This document shows, one piece after another, positions 14,714 to 21,686 of a DNA stretch of 21,686 nucleotides; the first letter of the stretch is position 1; each line of letters opens with the position of its first letter. A program made the position numbers and the translations under genes. Under the pieces are notes generated by a model, which had not been told where the DNA came from, ran no database searches, and worked only from the letters and a program-made list of their open reading frames with translations. Source of the stretch: an uncultured Bacteroidales bacterium (lineage in GTDB: Bacteria; Bacteroidota; Bacteroidia; Bacteroidales; Paludibacteraceae); the NCBI GenBank assembly GCA_937892015.1, contig CALAUY010000086.1, positions 1-21,686 of the forward strand, given 5' to 3'.

Positions 14714-17700
14714 ATTCTTGGATGATGATGTGGAAATCGGCCGTGTTGTTTTTCTTCAGTTCGAGCAAGAAGTGGTAGAAGATTCTATCCACAAACATTC
14801 GATACTTCGTACTCGTGAGCGTGGTGGTGTTCCGATTGGTTTCGTCGTGCAGAACAACTTTGAGCGATGCAGCGGCGAAAGGTTTTTCTTGTTCGAGATG
14901 TGTATGCTCGCTTTTCTCCTTTTTTCTTTGGTCTTCAATCACTTGTTGCAGTCTTTCACATTCGTCTCGAAGCAGTTGATTGAACTCGTCGTTGATGTTC
15001 TCGATTGGCATTTCGATCACTATTTCCTTGAGCGTTTTTGCTTGAATACCATTGAGTGAATCGATGCTTTTGATAAGAAACTCATACTCAGCTTGTTCGA
15101 ATGGCAACGGCTCGTATGGTTTGCTGTTGCGATATTTGGCAATTCTTTGTCGCGTCCTCTCGGCTCCACGCTGTTGGAAGAGTCCTGTGATGAAGACAAA
15201 ACAATTGGGCTGAAGCCGTGGTCCGAAGTTGACGAAATCGTTACCGAAGAGCGTGAACGAATAGCTTCCATGGTAATCTTCGAGCGTGTATTCAGCGTAT
15301 GAATTGCCGTTTTTGGAGACGCGCGACACTACGTTCGTGATGATACCGCCGATGTGTGCTATTCGGTCTTCGTGCACGAGTAGCCATTGTTTAGGATCGG
15401 GCTCATCTTCCGAAGGAACATATGCTCTGGGTCTGTTCTTGGTCGGGTCTTCGGGATTGATTTGGTTGCGATTCCACTTGCTGAAATAATTCATATCTTC
15501 GGAGTGGATGTCGCACATCTCGTTGAGTTCGAACTCAAATTCATCGAGCGGATGCGCTGAAAGGTAAATGCCGACGAGGTTTTTCTCTCGGTTGAGTCGT
15601 TCGATTGTGCCCCAACGTTCGGTCTGCGGCATTTCAGGGTACTGTATCTCCACACCGCCATCGTCTCCAAACATCGAGAAGAGCGAGTTCTGCTGCTCCA
15701 TTTTGTCAGCTTGGTACTTGTTGCCGTATCGCATGATTGTGTCGAGCACGTTTTCTCCTTTGCTGTTGAGAGCAAACAACTGCTCGCGATAGTAGTTCGG
15801 GAAACAGTCGAAAGCGCCACCGGTTGCCAAACTCTCTATCACTTTGCGGTTGCACGAGGTAAGACTGACACGCTCTACAAAATTGAAGATGGAGGTGAAT
15901 CGTCCGTTTTTGGAGCGCTCATCAAGAATAGCGATGACGGCACCCTCTCCAACACCTTTGATGCCACCCAGTCCGAAACGGATATTGCCTTCTTCGTTTA
16001 CCATGAAGTTGAGGTCAGACTCGTTGATGTCTGGTGGTAAGACTTTGATTTTCATGTCCTTACACTCCTCCATCAGTTTGGTCACCTTGCTGATATCATC
16101 TTTAGAGACGGTAAGGTTAGCAGCCATGAACTCAGCAGGGAAATGAGCTTTTAAGTAGCCGGTCTGGTATGCGAGCCAAGCGTAACAAGTGGCATGTGAT
16201 TTATTGAAAGCATAGGACGCAAACTTCTCCCAATCCGTCCAGATTTTGTCGAGTATTTCGGTGTCGTATCCGTTCTTTCGTCCGCCTTCAATGAACTTAG
16301 GTTTCATTGAGTCAACGATGTCTTTTTTCTTCTTACCCATCGCTTTTCGCAGTGTGTCGGACTCTCCGCGTGTGAATCCGGCGAGCAGACGACTGAGCAG
16401 CATGACTTGTTCTTGATAGACTGTAATGCCGTACGTATCTTTGAGAAACGTCTCCATGACGGGGATGTCGTACTCGATGGGTTCGAGTCCGTTTTTACGT
16501 CGGATGAACTGTGGTATGTAGTCCATAGGTCCGGGTCGATAGAGCGCGTTCATGGCGATAAGGTCCGGAAGTACGGTCGGTTTGAGTTCACGCAAATATT
16601 TCTGCATACCGGGCGACTCAAACTGGAACGTGGCGACGGTTCGTCCCTCTTGGAAAAGCTTGTAAGTCAGTTCATCATCAATGGGAATATGGTCGATATC
16701 GACCTCGAGTCCGTTGTGCGTTTTTTTGATGTTTTCCAACGTCTCTTTGATGATGGTGAGGGTAATCAGTCCGAGGAAATCCATCTTGATGAGTCCGACT
16801 GATTCAATCACGTGTCCATCGTATTGAGTGACCATGATGTCTTTTCCTGAGACGCGGTCTTTGACGGTCGCGAGTGGCGCAAACTTGGTGAGGTCGTCCG
16901 CCCCGATGATGACGCCGCAGGCGTGGATACCGACTTGTCGGATGGTGTCTTCGAGCTCTTCGGCATAGCGGAGCATAGCCTTCTCTTGCTCGTTGTCAGA
17001 GCCGAGGATGTCGCGCAGTTCCTTTACGTATTTGTAGCAGTTGGCGAGATTGACTTTGGGCGACTTCCCTTTCTCGTCTTTGATGTTGTCGGGGAAGGCG
17101 CGTTCGGGCACATAAGCTTTGATTTTGTTTACTTCGGCGAGTGGCACTTTGAGCACACGTCCGACATCGGCAATGGCTGATTTAGAGGCCATTGTGCCGT
17201 ACGTGATGATGTGTGCCACATGCGTTTTGCCATACTTATCGCTCACCCAATCGAGCACTTTTCCGCGTCCTGCATCATCGAAATCGACATCTATATCCGG
17301 CAAGGAGATGCGGTCGGGATTAAGGAAACGCTCGAAAAGCAAATCATATGGTATCGGGTCAACGTCGGTGATGTGTAGGCAGTACGCAACGACTGACCCT
17401 GCAGCCGAGCCGCGACCCGGTCCGACGGATACATTCAGCTCTTCTCGCGCGGCGCGGATATAATCATATACAATGAGGAAATAGCCCGGGAAACCCATTG
17501 TTTTCATGACATGGAGCTCGAAATTGATGCGTTCGCGCAGTGCCTCGCCCTCCGGCGTTTGGGCATCCACTTTTTCTCCGTATCTCTGCCTTGCACCCTC
17601 CCAAGTGAGTTTATTCAAGTAGTCGGCTTCGAACTTAATGCGATAAATTTTGTCATAACCCCCAAGCGCATTTATCTTGGATTCTGCCTCTTCTTGCGTG

Positions 17701-19007
17701 AGAACGACCTCACCTTTTTCGTTGCGCGTAAACTCGTTGAAGAGGTCTTGTTCGGTGTACTTCTCGCGCCACTGCTCTTCTGTTCCGAAATCTTCGGGTA
17801 TAGGAAATTTGGGCATGATTGCGCCAGAGTCGATGTTATAGACCTCCACTTTGTTGACGATTTCTTGGGTGTTGGCGAGTGCCTCGGGTACATCGCTGAA
17901 GATGGCGGCCATCTCTTCGGGGGTTTTCAGCCATTCTTGCTTTGTATAGGCCATGTTGTCGTCGGTCTCGTCGTTGAAATCTTTGTTGATATCCTCAATC
18001 GTACGTCCTGTGTTGAGCATGACGAGCAGTTCGTGCGCGTCTGCGTGCTCTTCTTCCACAAAATGTGCGTCATTGGTGCAGATAATCTTGATGTTGTTGC
18101 GCCTTGCGATGTCCATGAGGATAGGATTGACAATCATCTGATGCTGATAGGTCTCTTGATTGCCTCGCACTTTGTCGGTCTGATGTCGCTGAATTTCAAT
18201 GTAATAGTCATCGCCAAAGATACTCTTGAACCACTGTGCACTTTTCTCTGCTTCATCTTGTTTACCCTGCATGATCAGTTGTGGCAGTTCGCCTCCGAGG
18301 CATGCAGAGCAGCAGATGAGTCCTTCGTGCAGCTCTTCGATGAGCTGCTTGTCGATACGCGGTTTTCCGTAGAATCCTTCGATGAAAGAAAGGCTGACCA
18401 TGCGGCAGAGATTGCGATATCCTTGTATGTTTTTGGCGAGAAGGATGAGGTGCCAACCGGATGAGTCAGTGATTTTCTCCTTTCCTCTGGTGTTGCGGTA
18501 TTTGACGTTTTTATCCTTATCGAAACGGCTTCTTCTGGCGCAGTACGCTTCAACGCCGACAATAGGTTTGAACGGCACGAACGCAGCCGCTTTGGCTTCG
18601 AGTTCGGGCAGTTCGGTTTCGTAGATGGGCAGTGCTTTTTCTGCCATTTGGCTCTCCTTAAGTTTCTGCTGCACATCTTTTCTGTCGTGGTCGGAAAGGG
18701 CTGCACCACCTTCTTCTTCTGGCCAATGGCCATCCGCGAGAATCTTCTCCCATTTGGGTTTGTCGGCAATCCTCTCTCGGGCTTTAGCGATGGCCTCTTT
18801 TTGCGCCTTCACTTTCGCTTTTGCAGCCCCGTTGACCTTTTTAGAATAGTCAAGAAAATCCTTTATGCCGTACATGTTTCCGTGGTCGGTGAGTGCCATA
18901 GCGTGCATGCCGGTCCGCAGACATTTGTCCACCAACTCATTGACTTTCGACATGCCGTCAAGCAGAGAATAATGCGAGTGTACGTGCAGATGAGTGAAGG
19001 TATCCAT
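14712..19007 (-). CDS. dnaE: DNA polymerase III alpha subunit
   Basis: The catalytic subunit of the replicative polymerase. At 1431 residues it is longer than the ~1160 of Escherichia coli. The N-terminal PHP domain has HLHVHSHYSLLDG (6-18), TDHGNMYG (40-47), GVEAY (151-155), CSACLGGE (233-240) and TNDAHF (311-316), so the metal-binding residues look intact; a proofreading exonuclease activity is possible but not shown. Residues about 56-145 are a lysine/glutamate/alanine-rich, coiled-coil-like insert within PHP. The polymerase core shows GPGRGSAAGS (529-538), the catalytic aspartates in PDIDVDFDD (D571, D573) and the third in KMDFLGL (D743). An OB-fold spans about 1216-1280 (GGIITNVVSRVSKNGNSYAE), followed by a variable tail with a charged helix. 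It begins 14 bases after the radical SAM gene and has no promoter of its own in that gap. Confidence 0.98.
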   Translation of the reverse strand: MDTFTHLHVHSHYSLLDGMSKVNELVDKCLRTGMHAMALTDHGNMYGIKDFLDYSKKVNGAAKAKVKAQKEAIAKARERIADKPKWEKILADGHWPEEEGGAALSDHDRKDVQQKLKESQMAEKALPIYETELPELEAKAAAFVPFKPIVGVEAYCARRSRFDKDKNVKYRNTRGKEKITDSSGWHLILLAKNIQGYRNLCRMVSLSFIEGFYGKPRIDKQLIEELHEGLICCSACLGGELPQLIMQGKQDEAEKSAQWFKSIFGDDYYIEIQRHQTDKVRGNQETYQHQMIVNPILMDIARRNNIKIICTNDAHFVEEEHADAHELLVMLNTGRTIEDINKDFNDETDDNMAYTKQEWLKTPEEMAAIFSDVPEALANTQEIVNKVEVYNIDSGAIMPKFPIPEDFGTEEQWREKYTEQDLFNEFTRNEKGEVVLTQEEAESKINALGGYDKIYRIKFEADYLNKLTWEGARQRYGEKVDAQTPEGEALRERINFELHVMKTMGFPGYFLIVYDYIRAAREELNVSVGPGRGSAAGSVVAYCLHITDVDPIPYDLLFERFLNPDRISLPDIDVDFDDAGRGKVLDWVSDKYGKTHVAHIITYGTMASKSAIADVGRVLKVPLAEVNKIKAYVPERAFPDNIKDEKGKSPKVNLANCYKYVKELRDILGSDNEQEKAMLRYAEELEDTIRQVGIHACGVIIGADDLTKFAPLATVKDRVSGKDIMVTQYDGHVIESVGLIKMDFLGLITLTIIKETLENIKKTHNGLEVDIDHIPIDDELTYKLFQEGRTVATFQFESPGMQKYLRELKPTVLPDLIAMNALYRPGPMDYIPQFIRRKNGLEPIEYDIPVMETFLKDTYGITVYQEQVMLLSRLLAGFTRGESDTLRKAMGKKKKDIVDSMKPKFIEGGRKNGYDTEILDKIWTDWEKFASYAFNKSHATCYAWLAYQTGYLKAHFPAEFMAANLTVSKDDISKVTKLMEECKDMKIKVLPPDINESDLNFMVNEEGNIRFGLGGIKGVGEGAVIAILDERSKNGRFTSIFNFVERVSLTSCNRKVIESLATGGAFDCFPNYYREQLFALNSKGENVLDTIMRYGNKYQADKMEQQNSLFSMFGDDGGVEIQYPEMPQTERWGTIERLNREKNLVGIYLSAHPLDEFEFELNEMCDIHSEDMNYFSKWNRNQINPEDPTKNRPRAYVPSEDEPDPKQWLLVHEDRIAHIGGIITNVVSRVSKNGNSYAEYTLEDYHGSYSFTLFGNDFVNFGPRLQPNCFVFITGLFQQRGAERTRQRIAKYRNSKPYEPLPFEQAEYEFLIKSIDSLNGIQAKTLKEIVIEMPIENINDEFNQLLRDECERLQQVIEDQRKKEKSEHTHLEQEKPFAAASLKVVLHDETNRNTTTLTSTKYRMFVDRIFYHFLLELKKNNTADFHIIIQE

Positions 19008-19021
19008 TGCTATTGATATTT

Positions 19022-19972
19022 CTATTTCTTGTTATTGGGTTGTGATTGCCGCAGTTGCAGAGCTGCGAGTATCGTGTCGGGATTGAGGTGGAAGAGGCTG
19101 AACATCTCTCCGCCCATGGAGAAGCCGCATCGGTCACACACGCCGTGCGTGAACCCCATACATTTGGGCGCGCGGCTTCCATCGGAGAAGATGAAATTGG
19201 TTACCCAGCAAAATCTGTCGGTGCAGAGCACTTTCTTACCGTACACTTTCATGGCGCGCAGCCCTCCGAAGGAGTTCATGATGGGGTATCCATGTCGCTT
19301 ATAATCAATAAGTAAATCGATGATGCGATTGCGCTCTTCGGGGTCGAGATAGAGCTCTTCGGTCTCGCGGAAAGGCGTATGAAAATTGAATGCAATGCGG
19401 TCGATGTCAGGATTGCTGCGCACGTATTCGAGCGTCTCAGCCACACAAGGATAGTTGCGGTTGTTGATGACCATGTTCACACAGACCGGTTTCTCGCGGT
19501 GGAAATCGCGTATGTGTTTCTCTATTCGTGCGAAAGTGCCTTCTCCGCGTATTTCGTCGTGCCACCCGCCTACCCCATCCATAGAGACAAAAATAGTGTC
19601 CGCGTGCGAGCCGTTGAAGGGTATCTGCGCATTGGTGGTGATGGTCGCGGAGAAGAACCCAATCTCGTGTGCGAGGTCGAGCAGGTCGTTGATAGTGTAA
19701 TCGTTGCCGCCCGTTCGGTCGTGCCACAAGTACAGCTCTCCGCCTTCAAAATCGATGAACCTACTCCCGGCACGATAGCAGTCTTCCAACTCTTCGCGAA
19801 TGGCATTGTACGTCTTTATTCGTGGGCGTTCGAGCTCATACACCGAGCAATGTTTGCATCGCAAATTGCATTTGTCGAGGATAAAAATGACGCTCTGCAA
19901 CGGTGCTCGCCGACCCATAAGAGCCCGCAAGTACCACTGCGCGAGGTATGTCATCTGTCCTATCTTGTTCAT
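19022..19972 (-). CDS. Radical SAM protein coupled to a UbiA-family prenyltransferase
   Basis: A 316-residue radical SAM enzyme. C35-x3-C39-x2-C42 (DKCNLRCKHC) binds the [4Fe-4S] cluster that cleaves S-adenosylmethionine, followed by the GGE-type motif FEGGELYLW and the barrel strands TITTNA, IFVSMDGVGG and INFVNMV-like VCVNMVINNRN. The C-terminal part has five more cysteines (C250, C255, C271, C279, C282), suggesting an auxiliary cluster of the SPASM or related kind. The reaction is unknown to me. The start at 19972 is chosen because it overlaps the stop of the prenyltransferase by ATGA and gives MNKIGQMTYLAQWY; the frame stays open 50 codons upstream, but those lie inside the neighbouring gene. 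dnaE follows after 14 bases. Similar radical SAM proteins occur in other Bacteroidota, from memory. Confidence 0.88.
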   Translation of the reverse strand: MNKIGQMTYLAQWYLRALMGRRAPLQSVIFILDKCNLRCKHCSVYELERPRIKTYNAIREELEDCYRAGSRFIDFEGGELYLWHDRTGGNDYTINDLLDLAHEIGFFSATITTNAQIPFNGSHADTIFVSMDGVGGWHDEIRGEGTFARIEKHIRDFHREKPVCVNMVINNRNYPCVAETLEYVRSNPDIDRIAFNFHTPFRETEELYLDPEERNRIIDLLIDYKRHGYPIMNSFGGLRAMKVYGKKVLCTDRFCWVTNFIFSDGSRAPKCMGFTHGVCDRCGFSMGGEMFSLFHLNPDTILAALQLRQSQPNNKK

Positions 19973-21000
19973 CCGACGAGTGAGAGAATGTATAGTGTCA
20001 GTTTGGCGATGGCCATGATGAGGCAGAAACCGGTGTTGACGTTGCGCATAGCGTACCAGCGCATGAGGTAGTAGCGGTTTTCCGGCTCTATCTTGTCCCA
20101 GTTGTCCATCGGACCGAGCCACTTGGGCGGATTATCCGTCGGCACATCCTCTTTCTTGGCAAACTTAACCATTGCCCACATGACCCAACAAGCGTTTGGA
20201 AGCATGAGTAGAACAAAGAGATACGCCCAGTGGATGTAACCGATGAGCACGCAAGCAACGATGAGCAGAAAAGGCGTGAAGAGGAAGATGGCATACGCTG
20301 TGAGCCCCGCGGCATCGGTCTTGAGGAGTACAGCCAGCGTTTTCTTGTGGCTGACATCATCGACGTGCCGCTCAACGAACGAATGGGTGTAGAGTATGTT
20401 CGTGACGAACATACCAATGGCAATGCCGAGCATGAGGATATGCCATGCAAAGCCTGTCTCGGGCGTGTAGAGCGCACCGCAGGTCGATTGATAGACTCCG
20501 CAGACGAGACACGGACCAAAACATAGACCGATAACCAGCTCTCCCAGCCCGTGAAATCCAAGTTTGAGGGGCGGAGCAGAATAGAAGTAGCAGAGGAAAC
20601 CCGCTACGGCGGCTATGACAACAAGTGTCATATCAAAGTCTCGACAAATCCAGATAATCATACCGCACAGCAGTGCAAGTCCGAAGAACACGGCAATGGC
20701 TGTTTTCAGTTGTCCGAGCGTGGTTGAACCGTCGCGCAGATAGGGATACTTGTCCGTGAAAGCTTGTTCGCCCTCTTCGCGCAGTCCAAGACGATAATCG
20801 AGCAGTTCGTCCTGATAGTCGAAATAGTCATCGAGCAGATTGCCGCCAAGGTGGACGAGGCACACGCCGAGAACGGCCAGCAATGCTAGCCAGATATTGA
20901 AACCGGAGACACCCAGCGCCATCACGACCGTGAGGATGCTCGGCATGAGATTTTGCGGAACAGAGAAACTCCGCGCATTATATAACCAACGACGTAACAT
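19969..21000 (-). CDS. UbiA-family prenyltransferase (MenA-like)
   Basis: An integral membrane enzyme of 343 residues with about eight or nine hydrophobic helices. UbiA enzymes move a polyprenyl chain from its diphosphate onto an aromatic ring, for example in menaquinone synthesis. The first Mg-diphosphate motif is N54-L-L-D-D58-Y-F-D61. The second is less usual: E210-R-H-V-D214 before SHKKTLAVLL, where MenA normally has DxxxD before GKxTLAV. YFYSAPPLKLGFHGLGE is the conserved middle block. The C-terminal region has an extra soluble stretch (about 280-310) before the last helix. It lies 61 bases after the peptidase gene and overlaps the radical SAM gene by ATGA. It may be MenA, but the coupled radical SAM gene and altered second motif leave the acceptor open. 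Confidence 0.85.
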   Translation of the reverse strand: MLRRWLYNARSFSVPQNLMPSILTVVMALGVSGFNIWLALLAVLGVCLVHLGGNLLDDYFDYQDELLDYRLGLREEGEQAFTDKYPYLRDGSTTLGQLKTAIAVFFGLALLCGMIIWICRDFDMTLVVIAAVAGFLCYFYSAPPLKLGFHGLGELVIGLCFGPCLVCGVYQSTCGALYTPETGFAWHILMLGIAIGMFVTNILYTHSFVERHVDDVSHKKTLAVLLKTDAAGLTAYAIFLFTPFLLIVACVLIGYIHWAYLFVLLMLPNACWVMWAMVKFAKKEDVPTDNPPKWLGPMDNWDKIEPENRYYLMRWYAMRNVNTGFCLIMAIAKLTLYILSLVG

Positions 21001-21007
21001 AAAGTAA

Positions 21008-21051
21008 TTGACGATTTTGACGATTTACGATTAGTCTAGTTATTGACGATT
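21008..21051. repeat. Short direct repeats TTGACGATT in the peptidase-prenyltransferase gap
   Basis: TTGACGATT occurs at 21008-21016 (overlapping by one T), 21017-21025 and 21043-21051, with a further ACGATT between. The 61-base gap has no promoter of the type seen elsewhere, so the prenyltransferase is probably read from the peptidase transcript. Confidence 0.6.
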
Positions 21052-21061
21052 CTCCCTCGCG

Positions 21062-21636
21062 TTACTTTATGCCCAGTCTTTTGCGGATGTCTTTGGGTAT
21101 TGCATCTTTGTGGACGAGGATGTCGTTGGTTTTGTAGGCCATGAAAGCGCGGCTGACGTACCAGATACCCTTGTAATCAGAGCGTTGTGTGCCCCACGAG
21201 TTCTTTACCATGTAGTATTCTTTACCGTTTTGGTCGTGCGCGATGCCGAAGATCTGCATGCCGTGGTCGTCAGTTGTCTCCCAGTTGTCGTACGCTTTTT
21301 GGCGGAGTTCTTGTGTCACTTCGATTTCGGGTAACGGCCTCTTTGTGAGCTCTTTTCGTTTGTCGTCGGCGGAGAGTCCGAGCCATTTAGCGGCATCTGA
21401 ACCGGTGATGTCGGCTCCGTGGTCGGCATCCGGCACTACGCCAATACCCTTGCGCGTGAAACCGGTTTCGCTGACATCCGCTCCCCAAGCGAGCGTGTAA
21501 CCGTTTTTGATGGCATTATCAATGATTTGCATCATTTCGTCCATGGGCACGTTGTACATCATGTCCATGCGCCAGTTGTCGGGCACTTCCAATGCGAAAC
21601 GTGTGTAGAACGGGTGATGGGTATAGGATGTAATCG
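21062..21636 (-). CDS. C1-family aminopeptidase (bleomycin hydrolase type), 5' part missing
   Basis: The C-terminal ~190 residues of a papain-fold cysteine aminopeptidase of the PepC/bleomycin hydrolase group. Visible are SYTHHPFYTRFALEVPDNW, the catalytic histidine in DDHGMQIFGIA and the catalytic asparagine in VKNSWGT, then the family ending PKDIRKRLGIK. The catalytic cysteine lies in the missing part. These enzymes remove N-terminal residues from peptides as hexamers; some Bacteroidota homologues are secreted, but the N-terminus needed to judge this is absent. The open frame seems to start MTGVQTCALPIS, but those residues are a translation of the Illumina adapter; genuine sequence begins at ITSYTHH (about 21634-21636). 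It may head the transcript that continues into the prenyltransferase, radical SAM and dnaE genes. Confidence 0.92.
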
Positions 21637-21686
21637 AGATCGGAAGAGCACACGTCTGAACTCCAGTCACATCACGATCTCGTATG
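21637..21686. other. Illumina TruSeq adapter with index, assembly artefact
   Basis: Bases 21637-21670 match the TruSeq indexed adapter (begins AGATCGGAAGAGC, ends CTCCAGTCAC), 21671-21676 are ATCACG, the index 1 barcode, and 21677-21686 (ATCTCGTATG) match the adapter after the barcode. It is read-through of a short insert left on the contig end and is not genomic. Identified from memory of the adapter sequence; the match runs the full 50 bases. Confidence 0.98.

Noticed and set aside
17511..18464. 317-codon open frame on the + strand inside dnaE
   Set aside because: Antisense to strongly conserved polymerase sequence, with no motif or promoter of its own.
19973..20122. Upstream extension of the radical SAM frame into the prenyltransferase gene
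   Set aside because: Fifty arginine/histidine-rich residues read out of frame from the neighbouring gene; the ATGA overlap start at 19972 is much more likely.

Overview
The window is about 21.7 kb from a member of the Bacteroidota, most likely order Bacteroidales. The main reasons are seven promoters of the TTG-N20-TAnnTTTG type used by this phylum, a Bacteroidota-style DnaE with a long insert in its PHP domain, and the set of gene families present. I cannot assign a genus. There is no integrase, transposase or CRISPR array. The right end is an assembly end: the last ~50 bases are an Illumina TruSeq adapter with its index, not genomic DNA.

Left part (1-5080, + strand): four surface-polysaccharide genes, each overlapping the next by the same 4 bases (ATGA). 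They encode a GT4 glycosyltransferase missing only its first base or two, a FemAB/GNAT-like acyltransferase, a 691-residue protein made of two complete DUF354 units in tandem, and a WecB-type UDP-HexNAc 2-epimerase. Together they look like the end of a capsule, O-antigen or exopolysaccharide operon. A serine beta-lactamase-family lipoprotein converges on it and overlaps wecB by 22 bases.

Middle part (6200-9600): a divergent promoter region; a membrane-anchored helix-hairpin-helix (ComEA-like) protein with four 9-residue repeats; a non-coding 24-bp tandem repeat; a tRNA-Pro(UGG) / tRNA-Ser(CGA) unit with its own promoter and terminator; an XRE-type regulator whose promoter is flanked by a 29-bp inverted repeat; an AT-rich gene-free stretch; and a short ribosome hibernation factor with its own promoter and terminator.

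Right part (9658-21636): a housekeeping run on the - strand, mnmE-yicC-gmk-nadD (tRNA modification, RNA decay, GMP kinase, NAD synthesis), diverging from folC. folC converges on a - strand run reading peptidase C1 (partial), UbiA-family prenyltransferase, radical SAM protein, dnaE. The prenyltransferase and the radical SAM gene overlap by ATGA and probably act together, but their product is not known to me.

I found no clear new defence or mobile system. The items most worth checking are the tandem DUF354 protein, the UbiA/radical SAM pair, the uniform extended promoter set, the inverted repeat around the XRE promoter, and the adapter at the contig end.
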